A stretch of DNA of 64,000 nucleotides from Arthrobacter luteolus NBRC 107841 (GCF_001552075.1 NZ_BCQM01000004.1:124001-188000); one strand, 5' to 3'. Shown: positions 35,571 to 45,700, numbered from the stretch's first letter. Program-made: numbers and translations. The notes: generated from the letters alone by a model not told the origin.

Positions 35571-36017
35571 ATGACTGAACAGAACCCGGACCACAGCGAC
35601 AACCCGGCCCTGGCTGATGATCTGGAGGCGGTAGTGACACCTGACGAGGTGTCGATCATTTCAGGCGAGGAACTGCTGGATGACGATGACCTGATGACTG
35701 AGGAAGCGCTTTCCTACCCCGGCGCAGCCGAGGACAACCCCGATGCCTGGCAGGACGATCCGCTGATCAACGAGGAACCGTTTGCCGGCCAGCCCGGTGC
35801 GGATTCGGACCAGACGCTGCGGGATGAGACCGAGGAGGAACGCTTCGAAGAGGGCGATTCCCAGATCCCGCCGGACGAACCCACCATCGGTGAAGCCTCC
35901 CGCGACGTCGACTTCGGGGATCCCAGTGTTGACCCGATGGAAGACGGCAGCGATGACCCGGCCCACGGAGGCGGCGATCCGCTTTCCTCCTTCGACCCGG
36001 AGGACCAGGAACTCTAG
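35571..36017 (+). CDS. Small acidic disordered protein of unknown function
   Basis: A 148-aa, extremely acidic protein rich in Asp, Glu and Pro (EELLDDDDLMTEE, DETEEERFEEGD) with almost no hydrophobic core, so probably disordered. I chose ATG 35571 because GAAAGGTG precedes it and the longer frame is unlike coding sequence. No signal or membrane segment is present. It is divergent from the siderophore operon. No function can be assigned. Confidence 0.75.
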   Translation: MTEQNPDHSDNPALADDLEAVVTPDEVSIISGEELLDDDDLMTEEALSYPGAAEDNPDAWQDDPLINEEPFAGQPGADSDQTLRDETEEERFEEGDSQIPPDEPTIGEASRDVDFGDPSVDPMEDGSDDPAHGGGDPLSSFDPEDQEL

Positions 36018-36145
36018 GCGGGCGCCCTTCGGGGCCGGACCTGGGCGCTTGGGTGCGTGGCCGGGTCCCGGGGCGCTGCCCGTGGCGCTGCCGGGGCGCT
36101 GCCCGGGGCGGGAGGCCGCCGTCGAGGTTTAACGTTGCCGCGGTC

Positions 36146-36157
36146 TAACGTTGGAGG
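36146..36157 (+). promoter_or_regulatory. Predicted -10 element, leaderless small gene
   Basis: TAACGT (36146-36151) is 6 nt before ATG 36158. The octamer TAACGTTG occurs twice, 16 bp apart (36130 and 36146). GGAGG touches the ATG directly, too close to serve as an ordinary ribosome site. Confidence 0.35.
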
Positions 36158-36463
36158 ATGCCTTCCTTCCGAGTCCAACTGAACATCCTTGGGCTGCGGC
36201 CCGGAAATCCGCCGGAAGCGGTCATGAACGCCGCCGTGGAAGCGCTGGAGGCGGGCCACCATGTGGAGGCGAGCCAGCTGGATATTGTGTCCGGTGTTCC
36301 ACGGATTACCCTGCGGTTCATGGTTCCCGCCAACGAGTACGGCGTGGAAAACTCGCAGGCGCGGCGCGCTGCCATGAACATGCGGCACGCCGTCGAGCAG
36401 GTGGCTAGGTGTGAGCAGCTTCGGGTGCTTCGCCGGCAGCGGGGCCGCTGGACTCCGCTTTGA
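36158..36463 (+). CDS. Hypothetical protein, 101 aa
   Basis: A compact soluble protein with a beta-alpha-beta look (FRVQLNILGLRPGNPPEAVMNAAVEAL, ITLRFMVPANEYGVENSQARRAAMNM). Codon use and composition look real, but I recognise no family. It converges on the long membrane-protein gene, and the two reading frames overlap tail to tail by 59 bp. Confidence 0.65.
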   Translation: MPSFRVQLNILGLRPGNPPEAVMNAAVEALEAGHHVEASQLDIVSGVPRITLRFMVPANEYGVENSQARRAAMNMRHAVEQVARCEQLRVLRRQRGRWTPL

Positions 36464-38090
36464 GCTGCTGGCGGTGCGCCAGCCGGCGGGCATGATCCAC
36501 CTGCTGCCGCCGTGAGCTTGCCGAGACGATGATGAGGAAGGCGGCCACGAAGGCACCCACTGCCGGCCACACTGCGGCCGGGTCCTCGAACAGGCGGGCC
36601 ACGCCGATCCAGCCGAGCCCCCACACCACGGTGAGAGCCACGGACAGGTGCCCGCGGTCCGTCATACAGATGGTGGTGACCCCCACAACCACGGAAACCA
36701 GGGCGACGAGGGTCCACGCTTCCCCGCCCCACCCGCCGACGTCGGCTCCGGACTGCACCAGCCAGCCTCCCAGAGAGGTGAGCAGCGCCAGGACGGAAAC
36801 GCCTAAAAACGCGCCGGCGGGAACATCAGTGATGAGGTGTTCGGCCCGGGTTGCCGGGGGCCAGCCATTAATTCTGTGGACCACGGCCAGGCCTGCCAGT
36901 ACCTGAATCACTGCAATCCACGTGGCTGCCGCAGGGTGTCCTTCGGTTGCGGCCCACAGCCAAACGGTTCCCAGTACGACGGCGGTGATCGCCGCCCAGC
37001 CTGCCCACTCGTGGCGCGGGTTCAGGCGCTGCGCGGGAAGCCATTGGTAGACCGTGTACGCGAGGGCTCCTGCAAAAACCGGCAGCCAGGCGGCCCACAC
37101 GGCGGGGACTGCCGCCAGGAAGGAACTGGATTGGTCGAGGAACCCGGGACCTGCCGGCAGTGCGGGGTAACCGTTTGGATCTCGGATCAGGAAATATGCG
37201 GACGCGGCAGAGCCTGGGATCACGGCTGTGGCAGCCACCCGGTGGACCAAGGCGAGGGAAGAACTGCTGCTGGTGGCACTGTTCGAGCGCTGCAGCCAGG
37301 CTTCGAGGTCTGTCCGCAGTGTTCGTGAGGGATGTCGAACGGCTGCACCGGAGGGGCCTGTGCCTGGTCGTGCATCTGGTCCTGGACTTTCGGCGGCTGG
37401 CTTTTCTGTGTCCGGGAAGCCGGTGTCGGGGGACCCGGTTGCGGGGGAACCGGTGGCTGGGAGGCCGGTGTCGGGGGCTCCTGCGCCCGGGAAGTTTGTG
37501 TCGGGGAGGCCGGTGGCTGGTCCTCGGGTTGCGGGCCTTGGTGCGTCAGGCAGCCCGGCGCCTAGCCCTGCCGTGTTGGGTCCTTCGGCGGCCTGCTCTG
37601 CTGCGATGGGCCTCCCTGCCTCCGGGAAGCCGGTGGCTGCTTGTCGGGTTTCAGGCGTAGCCGACGAACGCCGGTGCTGCACTGTGGGTGGGTTCAGCGG
37701 AGGCGGCGACGGTGCCAGCGGCGGAACGAAGGCTGACCCGGCTGGTTTGGCTGGTTTGACCGGTTTGGCTGACCTGGCTGCCCTGGCTGCCCCGGCTGCC
37801 CTGGCTGACTCCGCGGCAGCAGCTAGTTTGGCTGGCCCAGCTGATCGGTCCGGATTACCCGCCGTTGTGCTGGCAGTCTGTCCCGCTTGCACGACTCTGC
37901 CCGTCTCGGAGGTGGCTGGTTCGGTCTGGCTCTCTGCCGCCGTCGCACGGGTGGCCTGTCTCGCCTCCGTGCCTGCCGCCGTCGTGCTGGCAGTCTGTCC
38001 CGCTTGCGGTTCTCCCGCCTGTGGTCCAGTTCCGGCAGATGCCGGTCGTCGTGACGGTGGCTTTGCGGGCACTGAAGGCTGGGGGTGCAT
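36405..38090 (-). CDS. Membrane protein with long low-complexity N-terminus
   Basis: A 561-aa protein of unknown function. Residues 1-270 are Ala/Pro/Thr/Gly-rich and disordered, with degenerate TGxP repeats (DTGLPATGSPATGSPDTG). Residues about 300-535 contain about seven hydrophobic helices, including a Trp-rich segment (VVLGTVWLWAATEG). The tail is basic. No family is recognised for the membrane domain. The large disordered arm would sit in the cytosol, as no signal peptide precedes it. It overlaps the convergent 101-aa gene at its 3' end. The true start could lie further in. Confidence 0.68.
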   Translation of the reverse strand: MHPQPSVPAKPPSRRPASAGTGPQAGEPQAGQTASTTAAGTEARQATRATAAESQTEPATSETGRVVQAGQTASTTAGNPDRSAGPAKLAAAAESARAAGAARAARSAKPVKPAKPAGSAFVPPLAPSPPPLNPPTVQHRRSSATPETRQAATGFPEAGRPIAAEQAAEGPNTAGLGAGLPDAPRPATRGPATGLPDTNFPGAGAPDTGLPATGSPATGSPDTGFPDTEKPAAESPGPDARPGTGPSGAAVRHPSRTLRTDLEAWLQRSNSATSSSSSLALVHRVAATAVIPGSAASAYFLIRDPNGYPALPAGPGFLDQSSSFLAAVPAVWAAWLPVFAGALAYTVYQWLPAQRLNPRHEWAGWAAITAVVLGTVWLWAATEGHPAAATWIAVIQVLAGLAVVHRINGWPPATRAEHLITDVPAGAFLGVSVLALLTSLGGWLVQSGADVGGWGGEAWTLVALVSVVVGVTTICMTDRGHLSVALTVVWGLGWIGVARLFEDPAAVWPAVGAFVAAFLIIVSASSRRQQVDHARRLAHRQQLKAESSGPAAGEAPEAAHT

Positions 38091-38218
38091 GCCGGATTCC
38101 TTACCTCGACGGTGACGGCCCGGTCATGCCATCCGGGCAGGTGGCCCTCAGCCTACCTCTCAGGTCAAGGCCGGGGAGGAGGAAGGCATGCCCGTCGCAC
38201 CTCCCGTCTGCACGGCTG

Positions 38219-39136
38219 TCAGTGCGGCGGATGGTTCGCTGGGTAGGCGTCAAGGGAGAGCCGGCTGCGGTATTCCACGGGCTCCCGGGTGAGCGGATCG
38301 GTGAATCTGACCGAGCGGGCCAGCAGCTGCATCGGCCGGCTGTAGTCATCAGGTGCCTGCTCCAGCAGGACAGGGTAGAAGGGGTCGTTCAGGATGCCGA
38401 TTCCCAGCGACGCCATATGAACGCGCAACTGATGCGTCTTGCCGGTGTGGGGCAACAGCCGATAGCGGCCAATCCCACCAGATTCCTCGATGAGCTCCAC
38501 CCTGGTCTCCGCGTTCGGCTCGCCGGGGACTTCCTGGGCCAGGAGATAGGTCCGTGACTTCACCATCCGGCTGCGTACAACCAGCGGAAGCTCGAGATCC
38601 GGCCGGACCGGTGCGACGGCCTCATACTCCTTCTCGATGCGCCGCTTCTCGAACATGACCTGATACTTGCCGCGGGTTTCCGGGTTTGTTGAAAACAGGA
38701 GGACTCCAGCAGTCATCCGGTCCAGCCGGTGCATGGGAATCAGGTCGGGTATGCCGAGGGCGACGCGCAGACGGATAAGCGCAGATTCGGCAACGTACAT
38801 TCCGCCCGGTGTGGTGGGCAGGAAGTGCGGTTTATCGACGACCAGCAGGTTTTCATCCTGGTGCAGAATGCTGATCTCGACAGGCAGCCGCACTTCCGGC
38901 GGCAGCTCCCGGTAGTACCAGATGAAGGTGTGTTCGTTCAGCGGAGTTGTCCGGGACAGAGGGATGCCGCCGATTCCGACGACCTCACCACGGTCGAACC
39001 GGTCGATGATGCCGTCCGGGTCCACATGCCCGAAGCGATCCAGCACGTAGTCCATGGCAGTCTCCCACGCTCCTTCTTCAGGCAGCCGGAGCCTGGTCGC
39101 ATTGACTCCGTTGCGGACGGGAAGAGGGGATTGCAT
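38219..39136 (-). CDS. RluA-family pseudouridine synthase
   Basis: Isomerises uridine in rRNA or tRNA. The 305-aa protein has the catalytic RluA signature MHRLDRMTAGVLLFS (Asp after Arg-Leu), HQDENLLVVDKPH, and the C-terminal GKTHQLRVHMASLG. I place the start at ATG 39136, with AGGAG 5 nt upstream; the open frame continues 189 codons further but that part is low-complexity GC-rich sequence. The RNA target cannot be told from sequence. Confidence 0.92.
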   Translation of the reverse strand: MQSPLPVRNGVNATRLRLPEEGAWETAMDYVLDRFGHVDPDGIIDRFDRGEVVGIGGIPLSRTTPLNEHTFIWYYRELPPEVRLPVEISILHQDENLLVVDKPHFLPTTPGGMYVAESALIRLRVALGIPDLIPMHRLDRMTAGVLLFSTNPETRGKYQVMFEKRRIEKEYEAVAPVRPDLELPLVVRSRMVKSRTYLLAQEVPGEPNAETRVELIEESGGIGRYRLLPHTGKTHQLRVHMASLGIGILNDPFYPVLLEQAPDDYSRPMQLLARSVRFTDPLTREPVEYRSRLSLDAYPANHPPH

Positions 39137-39485
39137 CACTCTCCTAGGGTACCGGCGCCAGGATACCGACCGCTTGGATACCGGCGCCGGTGCCGGTGGT
39201 GCGAGCGGGGGGAGCGCGAGGCGGGGCTGCGGTCCTGGGCTGTCTTCCGGGGCCAGGGGCCGGGGCCGGGGCGAGGGGGACCTTTCTGGACTACGGAGTG
39301 GGGCTGCTGCCCGGGTGGGCGGAGCTGTGCTCCGGGGCTGTCTTCCGTGGCGAGGGGGCGGGGACCTTTCAGGCCTGCGGAGTGAGGGATGCTGCCCGGG
39401 GTGGGCGGGGACGGCGTCTTGGATTGGAATGGCGGGATGTGGCTCGGCCGCTGCTGTACACCTCAACTCTGATGCTCCGGATCCG
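39137..39485. repeat. GC-rich intergenic patch with an ~80-bp imperfect direct repeat
   Basis: 349 bp without a supported gene. Two imperfect copies begin GGGCTGTCTTCCG and end GGGTGGGCGG, at about 39237-39322 and 39335-39408, sharing the segments GGACCTTTC and CGGAGTG. The copies differ by small insertions. It lies between the pseudouridine synthase start and the end of the HNH gene. Confidence 0.7.
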
Positions 39486-41228
39486 CTAAAAAGGAGGAGG
39501 GTCAGAGTCCGATGCAAGCGATGTGGGTGCAGCGCTGCCGCCGTCACGCCGGTCGGGCCCATAGTGCAGCTGGGGAGCCGTTCGGTAAACCCGTCCCAGT
39601 GGTGAGATCCACTCAAGAAATCCAGGTTCCTTCTGCCGGGCACTCCAGAACCCAAGGGTCTTGTATCGGTGGTGCTTGGGGCAGAGATTTGCGAGGTTGC
39701 CATGCTCTGTCAGCCCGCCGCTGGCCCAAGGATGAGTGTGATCGATTTCGGTCCGTGCTGGACCAACCCGACACCCCGGAAAGCGGCAGGTCCCGTCGCG
39801 GGCCTGGAGCCAGCGTTTGAGGCCAGCGGGGATTTTTCGGCGCCGTCCTACCGCCAGAATTTCTCCAGTCGATGGGTCTTGCACCAACCCGGTCCAGTGT
39901 CGGGCGTGCTCAGCCAGCCGTCGACCGGTTTCCGCAGAGATCGCGCCAACGCCGTTGAGTTCTGCGCAGTTGTCGCTGGTTCCAAACAGTGTTTCTGCGC
40001 TGATGAGGACCATGATTTCGGCCTTGATGCCGGCGGCGTCATCCCATTCGGTATTCGTGCCGTGTGCACCGCCGGCACCCGTGTAGTTTTGGTCGATGGG
40101 GGAGTCCCCGGCGCTGGAGCAGTAGTCGCCGCGCGCCGGGCGGTCTTCGTCCACCTGACAGTCTTCGGTCGCCGGGCGGTCTTCGTCCACCTGACAGTCT
40201 TCGGTCGCCGGGCGGTCTTCGTCCACCGGATAGGAGGCGCCCGCCAGGCAGCCTCCGGATGCGGAAGAGCCAGCAGAGGACAGGCCAGTAGCTGATGGGC
40301 CTGGGGCCGCTGACGGTTCTGGAGCGGGAGCCCAGCTGAGATCGGTCTCTGATCGGTTGGAGTGGAGCATCAAGGACGTGAAAATGTCTGAGCGCAGCTG
40401 GTCCAATGTTCGAGGGTCGCCTGCCTTCCGCTCGCCCTGGGCAGCAAAGGTCAGGGCAGTGAAGATCGCCTGGCCCTTTTCTACGGCGATGCGGGCACAG
40501 AAATCTCCCATACCGTCCGCGGCTGGGTCGAAGCTCACTCGCCGCCGGTCGAGCGCCGATCGGTGACGGGTAGAGATGGTGTCGGGCCACCGGCGCTCCC
40601 TCAGGCGGCGGGCGGTTCGGACGAACTGGGCACATGTTCGCCCCTTAGCAGCCGAGAGCAGTTCAATTTCGAACCCAGGAGCCTGAACACGCGGGACGTT
40701 TTCCAGCTGGTCCAGCACGGCCCGGGCATGGCGGTAACTGATGTGGCCATGAGAGAGTGCGGCCAGTGTTGCAGTGTGATCGGTGCAGAGCTGGCTGGAC
40801 TCGGTCACGAGCTGAAGCGCGCTCATATGGGGAAGGTTCAGCACCGCACCTGCCTCGGCTGCTGTCAGCGACAATGTCATGCCCACATCTGGTCTCTGGA
40901 ACGACCCTTCCACTTCCGCTGCGATCAGCGCTTCCATGCGGTGCACAACCCGGGACTGCTGGGCCTCGGCCCAGCTGGCCAGAGCTGCCAGGCGTGCGAG
41001 GACCGTACCTGCATCTTCCGGCCCAAGCGTCTCAGGAGAAGTAAGGGCGAGCGTGCCAATAAACGCTGCGGGGCCATCCGGTACCGTGGAAGCCGAAAAC
41101 GTATCCAGACACGACAACGGGTACTCCGAATCCGGTTTGGCACCGGGGTTTGAACCGCCGGACTGTGAACCGCCGGCATCAGACGCCGGTTCAAAGAGCC
41201 GGTCTTCGGAAGGGGCCGTTGTTGTCAT
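39486..41228 (-). CDS. DUF222/HNH endonuclease domain protein (13E12-repeat family)
   Basis: A 580-aa protein common in actinobacteria. The DUF222 helical domain fills about residues 50-300 (LARLAALASWAEAQQSRVVHRMEAL, SYRHARAVLDQLENV). The C-terminal HNH nuclease motif follows (CRFPGCRVGPARTEIDHTHPWASGGLTEHGNLANLCPKHHRYK). A linker at about 310-370 has an exact 12-residue repeat (DRPATEDCQVDE). I chose ATG 41228; ATG 41267 is possible. The family occurs in many copies per genome and is suspected of mobility; it is flanked here on both sides by GC-rich repeat patches. Confidence 0.9.
   Translation of the reverse strand: MTTTAPSEDRLFEPASDAGGSQSGGSNPGAKPDSEYPLSCLDTFSASTVPDGPAAFIGTLALTSPETLGPEDAGTVLARLAALASWAEAQQSRVVHRMEALIAAEVEGSFQRPDVGMTLSLTAAEAGAVLNLPHMSALQLVTESSQLCTDHTATLAALSHGHISYRHARAVLDQLENVPRVQAPGFEIELLSAAKGRTCAQFVRTARRLRERRWPDTISTRHRSALDRRRVSFDPAADGMGDFCARIAVEKGQAIFTALTFAAQGERKAGDPRTLDQLRSDIFTSLMLHSNRSETDLSWAPAPEPSAAPGPSATGLSSAGSSASGGCLAGASYPVDEDRPATEDCQVDEDRPATEDCQVDEDRPARGDYCSSAGDSPIDQNYTGAGGAHGTNTEWDDAAGIKAEIMVLISAETLFGTSDNCAELNGVGAISAETGRRLAEHARHWTGLVQDPSTGEILAVGRRRKIPAGLKRWLQARDGTCRFPGCRVGPARTEIDHTHPWASGGLTEHGNLANLCPKHHRYKTLGFWSARQKEPGFLEWISPLGRVYRTAPQLHYGPDRRDGGSAAPTSLASDSDPPPF
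40141..40227. repeat. 36-bp in-frame tandem repeat in the HNH gene
   Basis: Two exact 36-bp units (40141-40176, 40177-40212) and a 15-bp partial third begin CGGTCTTCGTCCACC. They encode a 12-residue acidic linker repeat on the minus strand. Confidence 0.92.
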
Positions 41229-41809
41229 GCCATAAGGCTTCCACCCGGGGTGCGACGGGCAAAGCAAAACTGGTCATTGTGGAGGACTGGTCACTACTGG
41301 ATATCGGCCAAAAATACTCAGTCTTAGAGGGCTTATCCACAAGGTGCCCACGGACGGTTGACGTTGGCAGGGCAGGTGCGTCCGGGAAGGCTCGGATGCG
41401 CTTTCGGACCCGACTGCCGCCCGGCTGGGCTGCCGGATCTGGCTGCATCGGACCCGCCTGGCTGCGCCGTGGGACCCCGCTGCGCCCGGCCCCGCCCGGC
41501 CCCGCCTGGCTGCGCCGTCGGACCTGGCTGCGCCCGGCCCCGCCCGGCTGGGCTGCCGGATCTGGCTGCGTCGGCCTGGCCCCGCCTGGCCCCGCCTGGC
41601 TGCGCCGTCGGACCTGGCTGCGCCTGGCCCCGCCCGGCTGCGCCGTGGGACCCCGCCCCGCCAGGCCCCGCCTGGCTGTGCCGTCGGACCCGGCCCCACC
41701 CTGCCCCGCCTGGCTGTGCCGTGGGACCCGGCTGCGCCTGCCCCGCCCGGCTGTGCCGCCGGCCCCCGCCCGCCAGGCCCCGCCCGGCTGCCAGGCCCCG
41801 CCCGCCCGG
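41229..41809. repeat. C-rich degenerate tandem repeat array between Nei2 and HNH genes
   Basis: About 580 bp without a supported gene. From about 41405 to 41809 the plus strand is a degenerate array built on CCCCGCCTGGCTGCGCCG and TCGGACCTGGCTGCG blocks, repeated in irregular order. Open frames exist on both strands only because the sequence is so GC-rich and periodic. Its minus strand is G-rich. The left 180 bp must carry the HNH gene promoter; it contains AT-richer sequence around 41290-41340. Confidence 0.75.
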
Positions 41810-42619
41810 CTACTCGATCCGCGGCTGACAGTGGGGGCAGAAGTACAGGTCTCGAAGCTCGAGTTCGTTGTCGCCGACAAGCTCATGGACGACCCGGGTG
41901 CCGCAGCGCAGACACCCGCGCCTCTCCCGGTTGTAAACCCACAACGGATCCCGCCCGGTCGACATGCCCGTGGTGATGCGCCTCGAGCGGGCCTTGTTCG
42001 CTTCCAGAAGCCGCTTGGAAAGATCGACCAGCCGGGGCAAATCAGGCACCTCGGCCACAGGAGTCAACGGATGCACACCGATCAGAAAGCAAAGCTCGCA
42101 CCGGTAGACATTGCCCAAACCGGCGAGGTTCCGCTGGTCCAGCAACGCCAGGCCAACCGGCCGCTCCGGAACGGAACCCAGCCGCCGGAGTGCTTCATCG
42201 GCATCCCAATCCGGCCCCAGCAGATCCGGACCGAGATAGCCGACAGCCTCCTCTTCACCGCTGCGCGGGAAGACCCGGAGAATTCCGAGCTCGAAACCAA
42301 CCGCCTGCCGGCCAGACGTTTCCAGCACCGCACGGGCTTTGAACGCAGGACGACGCCACCGCTCACCGCGCGCATAAACGTGCCAAAGCCCTTCCATTTT
42401 CAGATGGGAATGGATCGTCCACCCCTCAGGTTCGGCTTCCCCCGGAGCTACCCGGATCAGCAGGTGCTTCCCGCGTGAAACCACTTCCTCCACGGTCCGC
42501 CCACTGAGATCGGTGGCCGCGAAGCGCGGAACACGGAAATCTGTCCGCGTCAGCTCGGCACCAGCCAAAGCGGCATTCAGCTCCCGCGCCGCCCGCCAGA
42601 CGGTATCCCCCTCAGGCAC
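41810..42619 (-). CDS. nei2: Endonuclease VIII-type DNA glycosylase Nei2
   Basis: Removes oxidised pyrimidines during base-excision repair. The 269-aa protein has the catalytic N-terminus MPEGDTVWRAAR (Pro2, Glu3), the conserved Lys in SRGKHLLIRV, the helix-two-turn-helix GLGNVYRCELCFLIGVHPLTPV, and a zinc finger (CLRCG...CPHC). It lies 119 bp downstream of the giant helicase Lhr on the same strand, the same neighbourhood found in mycobacteria, where the two are thought to act together in repair. Confidence 0.95.
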   Translation of the reverse strand: MPEGDTVWRAARELNAALAGAELTRTDFRVPRFAATDLSGRTVEEVVSRGKHLLIRVAPGEAEPEGWTIHSHLKMEGLWHVYARGERWRRPAFKARAVLETSGRQAVGFELGILRVFPRSGEEEAVGYLGPDLLGPDWDADEALRRLGSVPERPVGLALLDQRNLAGLGNVYRCELCFLIGVHPLTPVAEVPDLPRLVDLSKRLLEANKARSRRITTGMSTGRDPLWVYNRERRGCLRCGTRVVHELVGDNELELRDLYFCPHCQPRIE

Positions 42620-42738
42620 AGTTCACCGCGCCCGACGGCGGGACTCCTGGGACGGAGGGTCCGGATTGTGAGCGGGCCGCATCATCAACAGAGCCACGGC
42701 TCACCACAACGCGCTGCAGTCCGCATTCACCAGCCAGC

Positions 42739-45700
42739 TCAGACACGGAACCGCAGCCCCTTCGGCGTCGAGTAGAACCCCGCAGCCATCAGCGCGGTAG
42801 CCAGCGGAGTGTCCAGGACATCCACACCGTTCGCCTTCTCCACAGCCATCTTCTCCGCAGCACCCCGGCGGATAATATGCACCAGAGCAGCCGCGGCAAG
42901 CAGCAGCGTCTCAGCGTCGTCCGTATAAGCGAGCAGGGTCTTGCCGCCGCGTTCCACATAAAGGACCAGATCGCCGTCGACCATTACCACCAGCGCACCG
43001 GCCTTGCGCCCGGGACGGTGGCCGCCCTCCGAGGCAGGCCACGGCAGTGCAGCTCCATACGGATTCGCAGGATCGGTCGCTGCCAACGCCACCGCCTGCG
43101 GCTCCGGAACGGCCAGCTGGTTCTCCCGCGAGAAGGAACGGAGCCGGTCCACAGTGGCCGGGACTGCGAACTGCGCCGCACCAAGCTGCTCGATGAAGTA
43201 CCCGCGCCGGCACCGGCCCATCTCCTCCAGCCGGGCCAGCACCTTGTACAGCAGCCCGAAACCGCCGGGAACACCTTCGCTCATCACCGAGCCACGGGTC
43301 AGGATGCCGTACCGGTCCATCAGCAGCTCGGCCGTGGCATGGGCATGAATGGTGGTGTCCGCTTCCACCGGTGGAAGCAGGCTCCAACGGCCCGCGGCCA
43401 GCGGCTGCGGACCACGCGCCGGCGAATTCCCGGATGAACCGTGCCCAGTTGAACCGTGCCCGGTTGAGCCGTGCGCCGCCGAATCCTGCCCTCCGGCCAG
43501 CCGCAGCGAAGAACTGCTCAGGCTGCCGCGCGGCATACGGCCCAACCTGCCCAGACGCGCCGTCCGTGCCCGGGGCGTCGTCGCCCGCTGCTTGTGCGCC
43601 GTCTTCCCACCCGCGAGCAGGGACCGTACGGGCGTAAACGTGTCGTTCGTGATCCGGCCGGCCCACACCAGCTCCCACAGCGCGGTAATGATCTCCGAGT
43701 CCGGCAGCAGTCCTCCGCCGTCCTGCTGTGGAACGTTCAGCGCCCTGCCGGAGAGGACCTCGCTGTTCAAGGCCTCGGCGAGCTGGCGGAAGAAAAACGC
43801 ACCGGTTCCGGAAAGCAGCTCCAGCAGCCGGGACTGCAGCTCGCTGGGCGTGAAATCGGGCTCGGGATTCAGCGTCAGCGGAGCATTCTCGGCCAGATGC
43901 AGGGCAATCCAGCCGTCATTGCCAGGCAGCGACCCCGTGCCGGACCAAATGACCTCGCCCGTCGCCGTGAGCTCATCCAGCATCCCCGGCGCATAGTCCC
44001 TGACCCGTGACCCAAGAATCAGCGGCTCCCACGCGGACGCCGGAATGGGCACCCCCGAGAGCTGGTCGATCACCGTTACGACGCCGTCGAGTCCCCGCAG
44101 CGAGGATCCCACGTTCTGCCACGCAGGCAGGAAACGCCCGTAGGTGGGCGGGTCCACGGGTTCGACGTCCGAACGCAGCGCAGCGAGCGAGCGGCGCCTC
44201 AACCGGCGCAGCACCTCGGCATCGCACCACTCCGACCCAGCGGGAGCGCCTGGCACCGTGACGGTGGCAGCAGGGGTCTGGTCGACGCCGGCGGCGGCGT
44301 CGAGGATCAGCGCTTCGGTGGGGCGGAACTCGCCCTCGGCGACCCGGCCCTCGCCCGCCAGACGCTGCAGCGTAGTGGTGACGACGGCGACACCCAGTCC
44401 CAGCCGGGCCGCGGCTTCCGCAGCGGTGAACGGCCCGTGCGTGCGGGCGTAGCGGCCGACCAGATCGCCCAGCGGGTCAGGGACGGGTTCCACAAAGGCC
44501 AGCGGAACGCCCATCGGCAGCGGCACCCCGAGTGCGTCGCGGAGCCGGGCAGCATCCTCAATCGCGGCGTACCGCTGGGTTCCGGCGATGCCAGCCAGCA
44601 GGGCCCGGTTCGCGCGGACGAGTTCCTGCAGCAGCCCGGCAGCTTCGGCTTCGGTCGCGTGGCCGGTGCCCGGGGCATCATTGTCCGGAGCCGCGCCGTC
44701 ACCGGCAGGCTCCAGCGGCTCCAGCCGCACGGCAACCTCGGCAGCCGTCAGCGGTCCGAGCAGCCGCAGCAGGTCCGCCACACCCTCCAGCCCGCGGGCC
44801 CGGCGGTCCGGCGCGAGCCGCTGCAGCTCGGCCTCGGTCTGCGCAATGATCCGCGCGTCCAGGAGTTCACGCAGTTCCGCCCGGCCCAGCAGCTCGTTCA
44901 GCAGCGTCGGGTCCAGCGACAGGGCGGCAGCCCGGCGCTCGGCCAGCGGCGAATCCCCCTCATAGAGGAACGCGCCCACATACCCGAAAAGCAGTGACCG
45001 GGCGAAGGGCGACGGCTGCGGCGTGGTGGTCTCCACCAGCCGGATTTCACGGCGTTCGACGGCGGCGGCCAGGTCCTTCAGCGCCGGCAGGTCGTAAACG
45101 TCCTGCAGACATTCCCGCACGGTTTCCAGCACGATCGGAAAAGTGGGGAACTTCCGGGCGACGTCGAGCAGCTGCGCGGAACGCTGCCGCTGCTGCCACA
45201 GAGGTGTCCGCTTAGCCGGGTTCTGCCGCGGCAGCAGCAGCGCCCGGGCCGCACACTCGCGGAACCGGGAGGCGAACAGTGCCGACCCGCCGACCTCGGC
45301 GGTGACGATGGCTTCCAGCTCATCGGGTTCAAAGAGGAACAGTTCCGCGCCCGGCGGTTCGTCCTCCATCAGCGGCACCCGCAGCACAATTCCGTCGTCG
45401 GACGCCATCGCGGAGCCGTCCAGCCCGTAGCGCTGCTGCAGCCGCGCGCCGACAGCCAGCGCCCACGGCGCATGCACGGGCATCCCGAACGGGCTGTGGA
45501 GGACTACCCGCCAGTCGCCGAGCTCATCATGGAACCGCTCGATGACCAGGGTCCGGTCGCTCGGCACCACCTCGGTGGCCAGCTGCTGCTCGCGCAGGTA
45601 GGCGACCAGGTTCCCGGCAGCCCATTCATCGAGTCCGACGGCGGCGAGGCGTTCGCGGGCAGCGGGTTCGGATGAACCTGCCATTTCCCGGACGAACCTG

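Noticed and set aside
39190-39489. Small plus-strand frames between the pseudouridine synthase and HNH genes
   Set aside because: They follow the imperfect direct repeat and have low-complexity Gly/Arg/Ala content, with no ribosome site.
39137-39703. N-terminal extension of the pseudouridine synthase frame
   Set aside because: The 189 extra codons are Pro/Arg/Ala-rich repeats; ATG 39136 has a proper ribosome site and begins the conserved domain.
40141-40227. Possible CRISPR-like array of 36-bp repeats
   Set aside because: Units are directly adjacent without spacers, in frame inside the HNH gene, and encode a linker repeat.
41191-41886. Minus-strand proteins of 231 and 141 aa in the C-rich array
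   Set aside because: Several frames are open at once because the sequence is periodic and GC-rich. Translations are Gly/Arg/Ala/Pro repeats with no conserved start or ribosome site.
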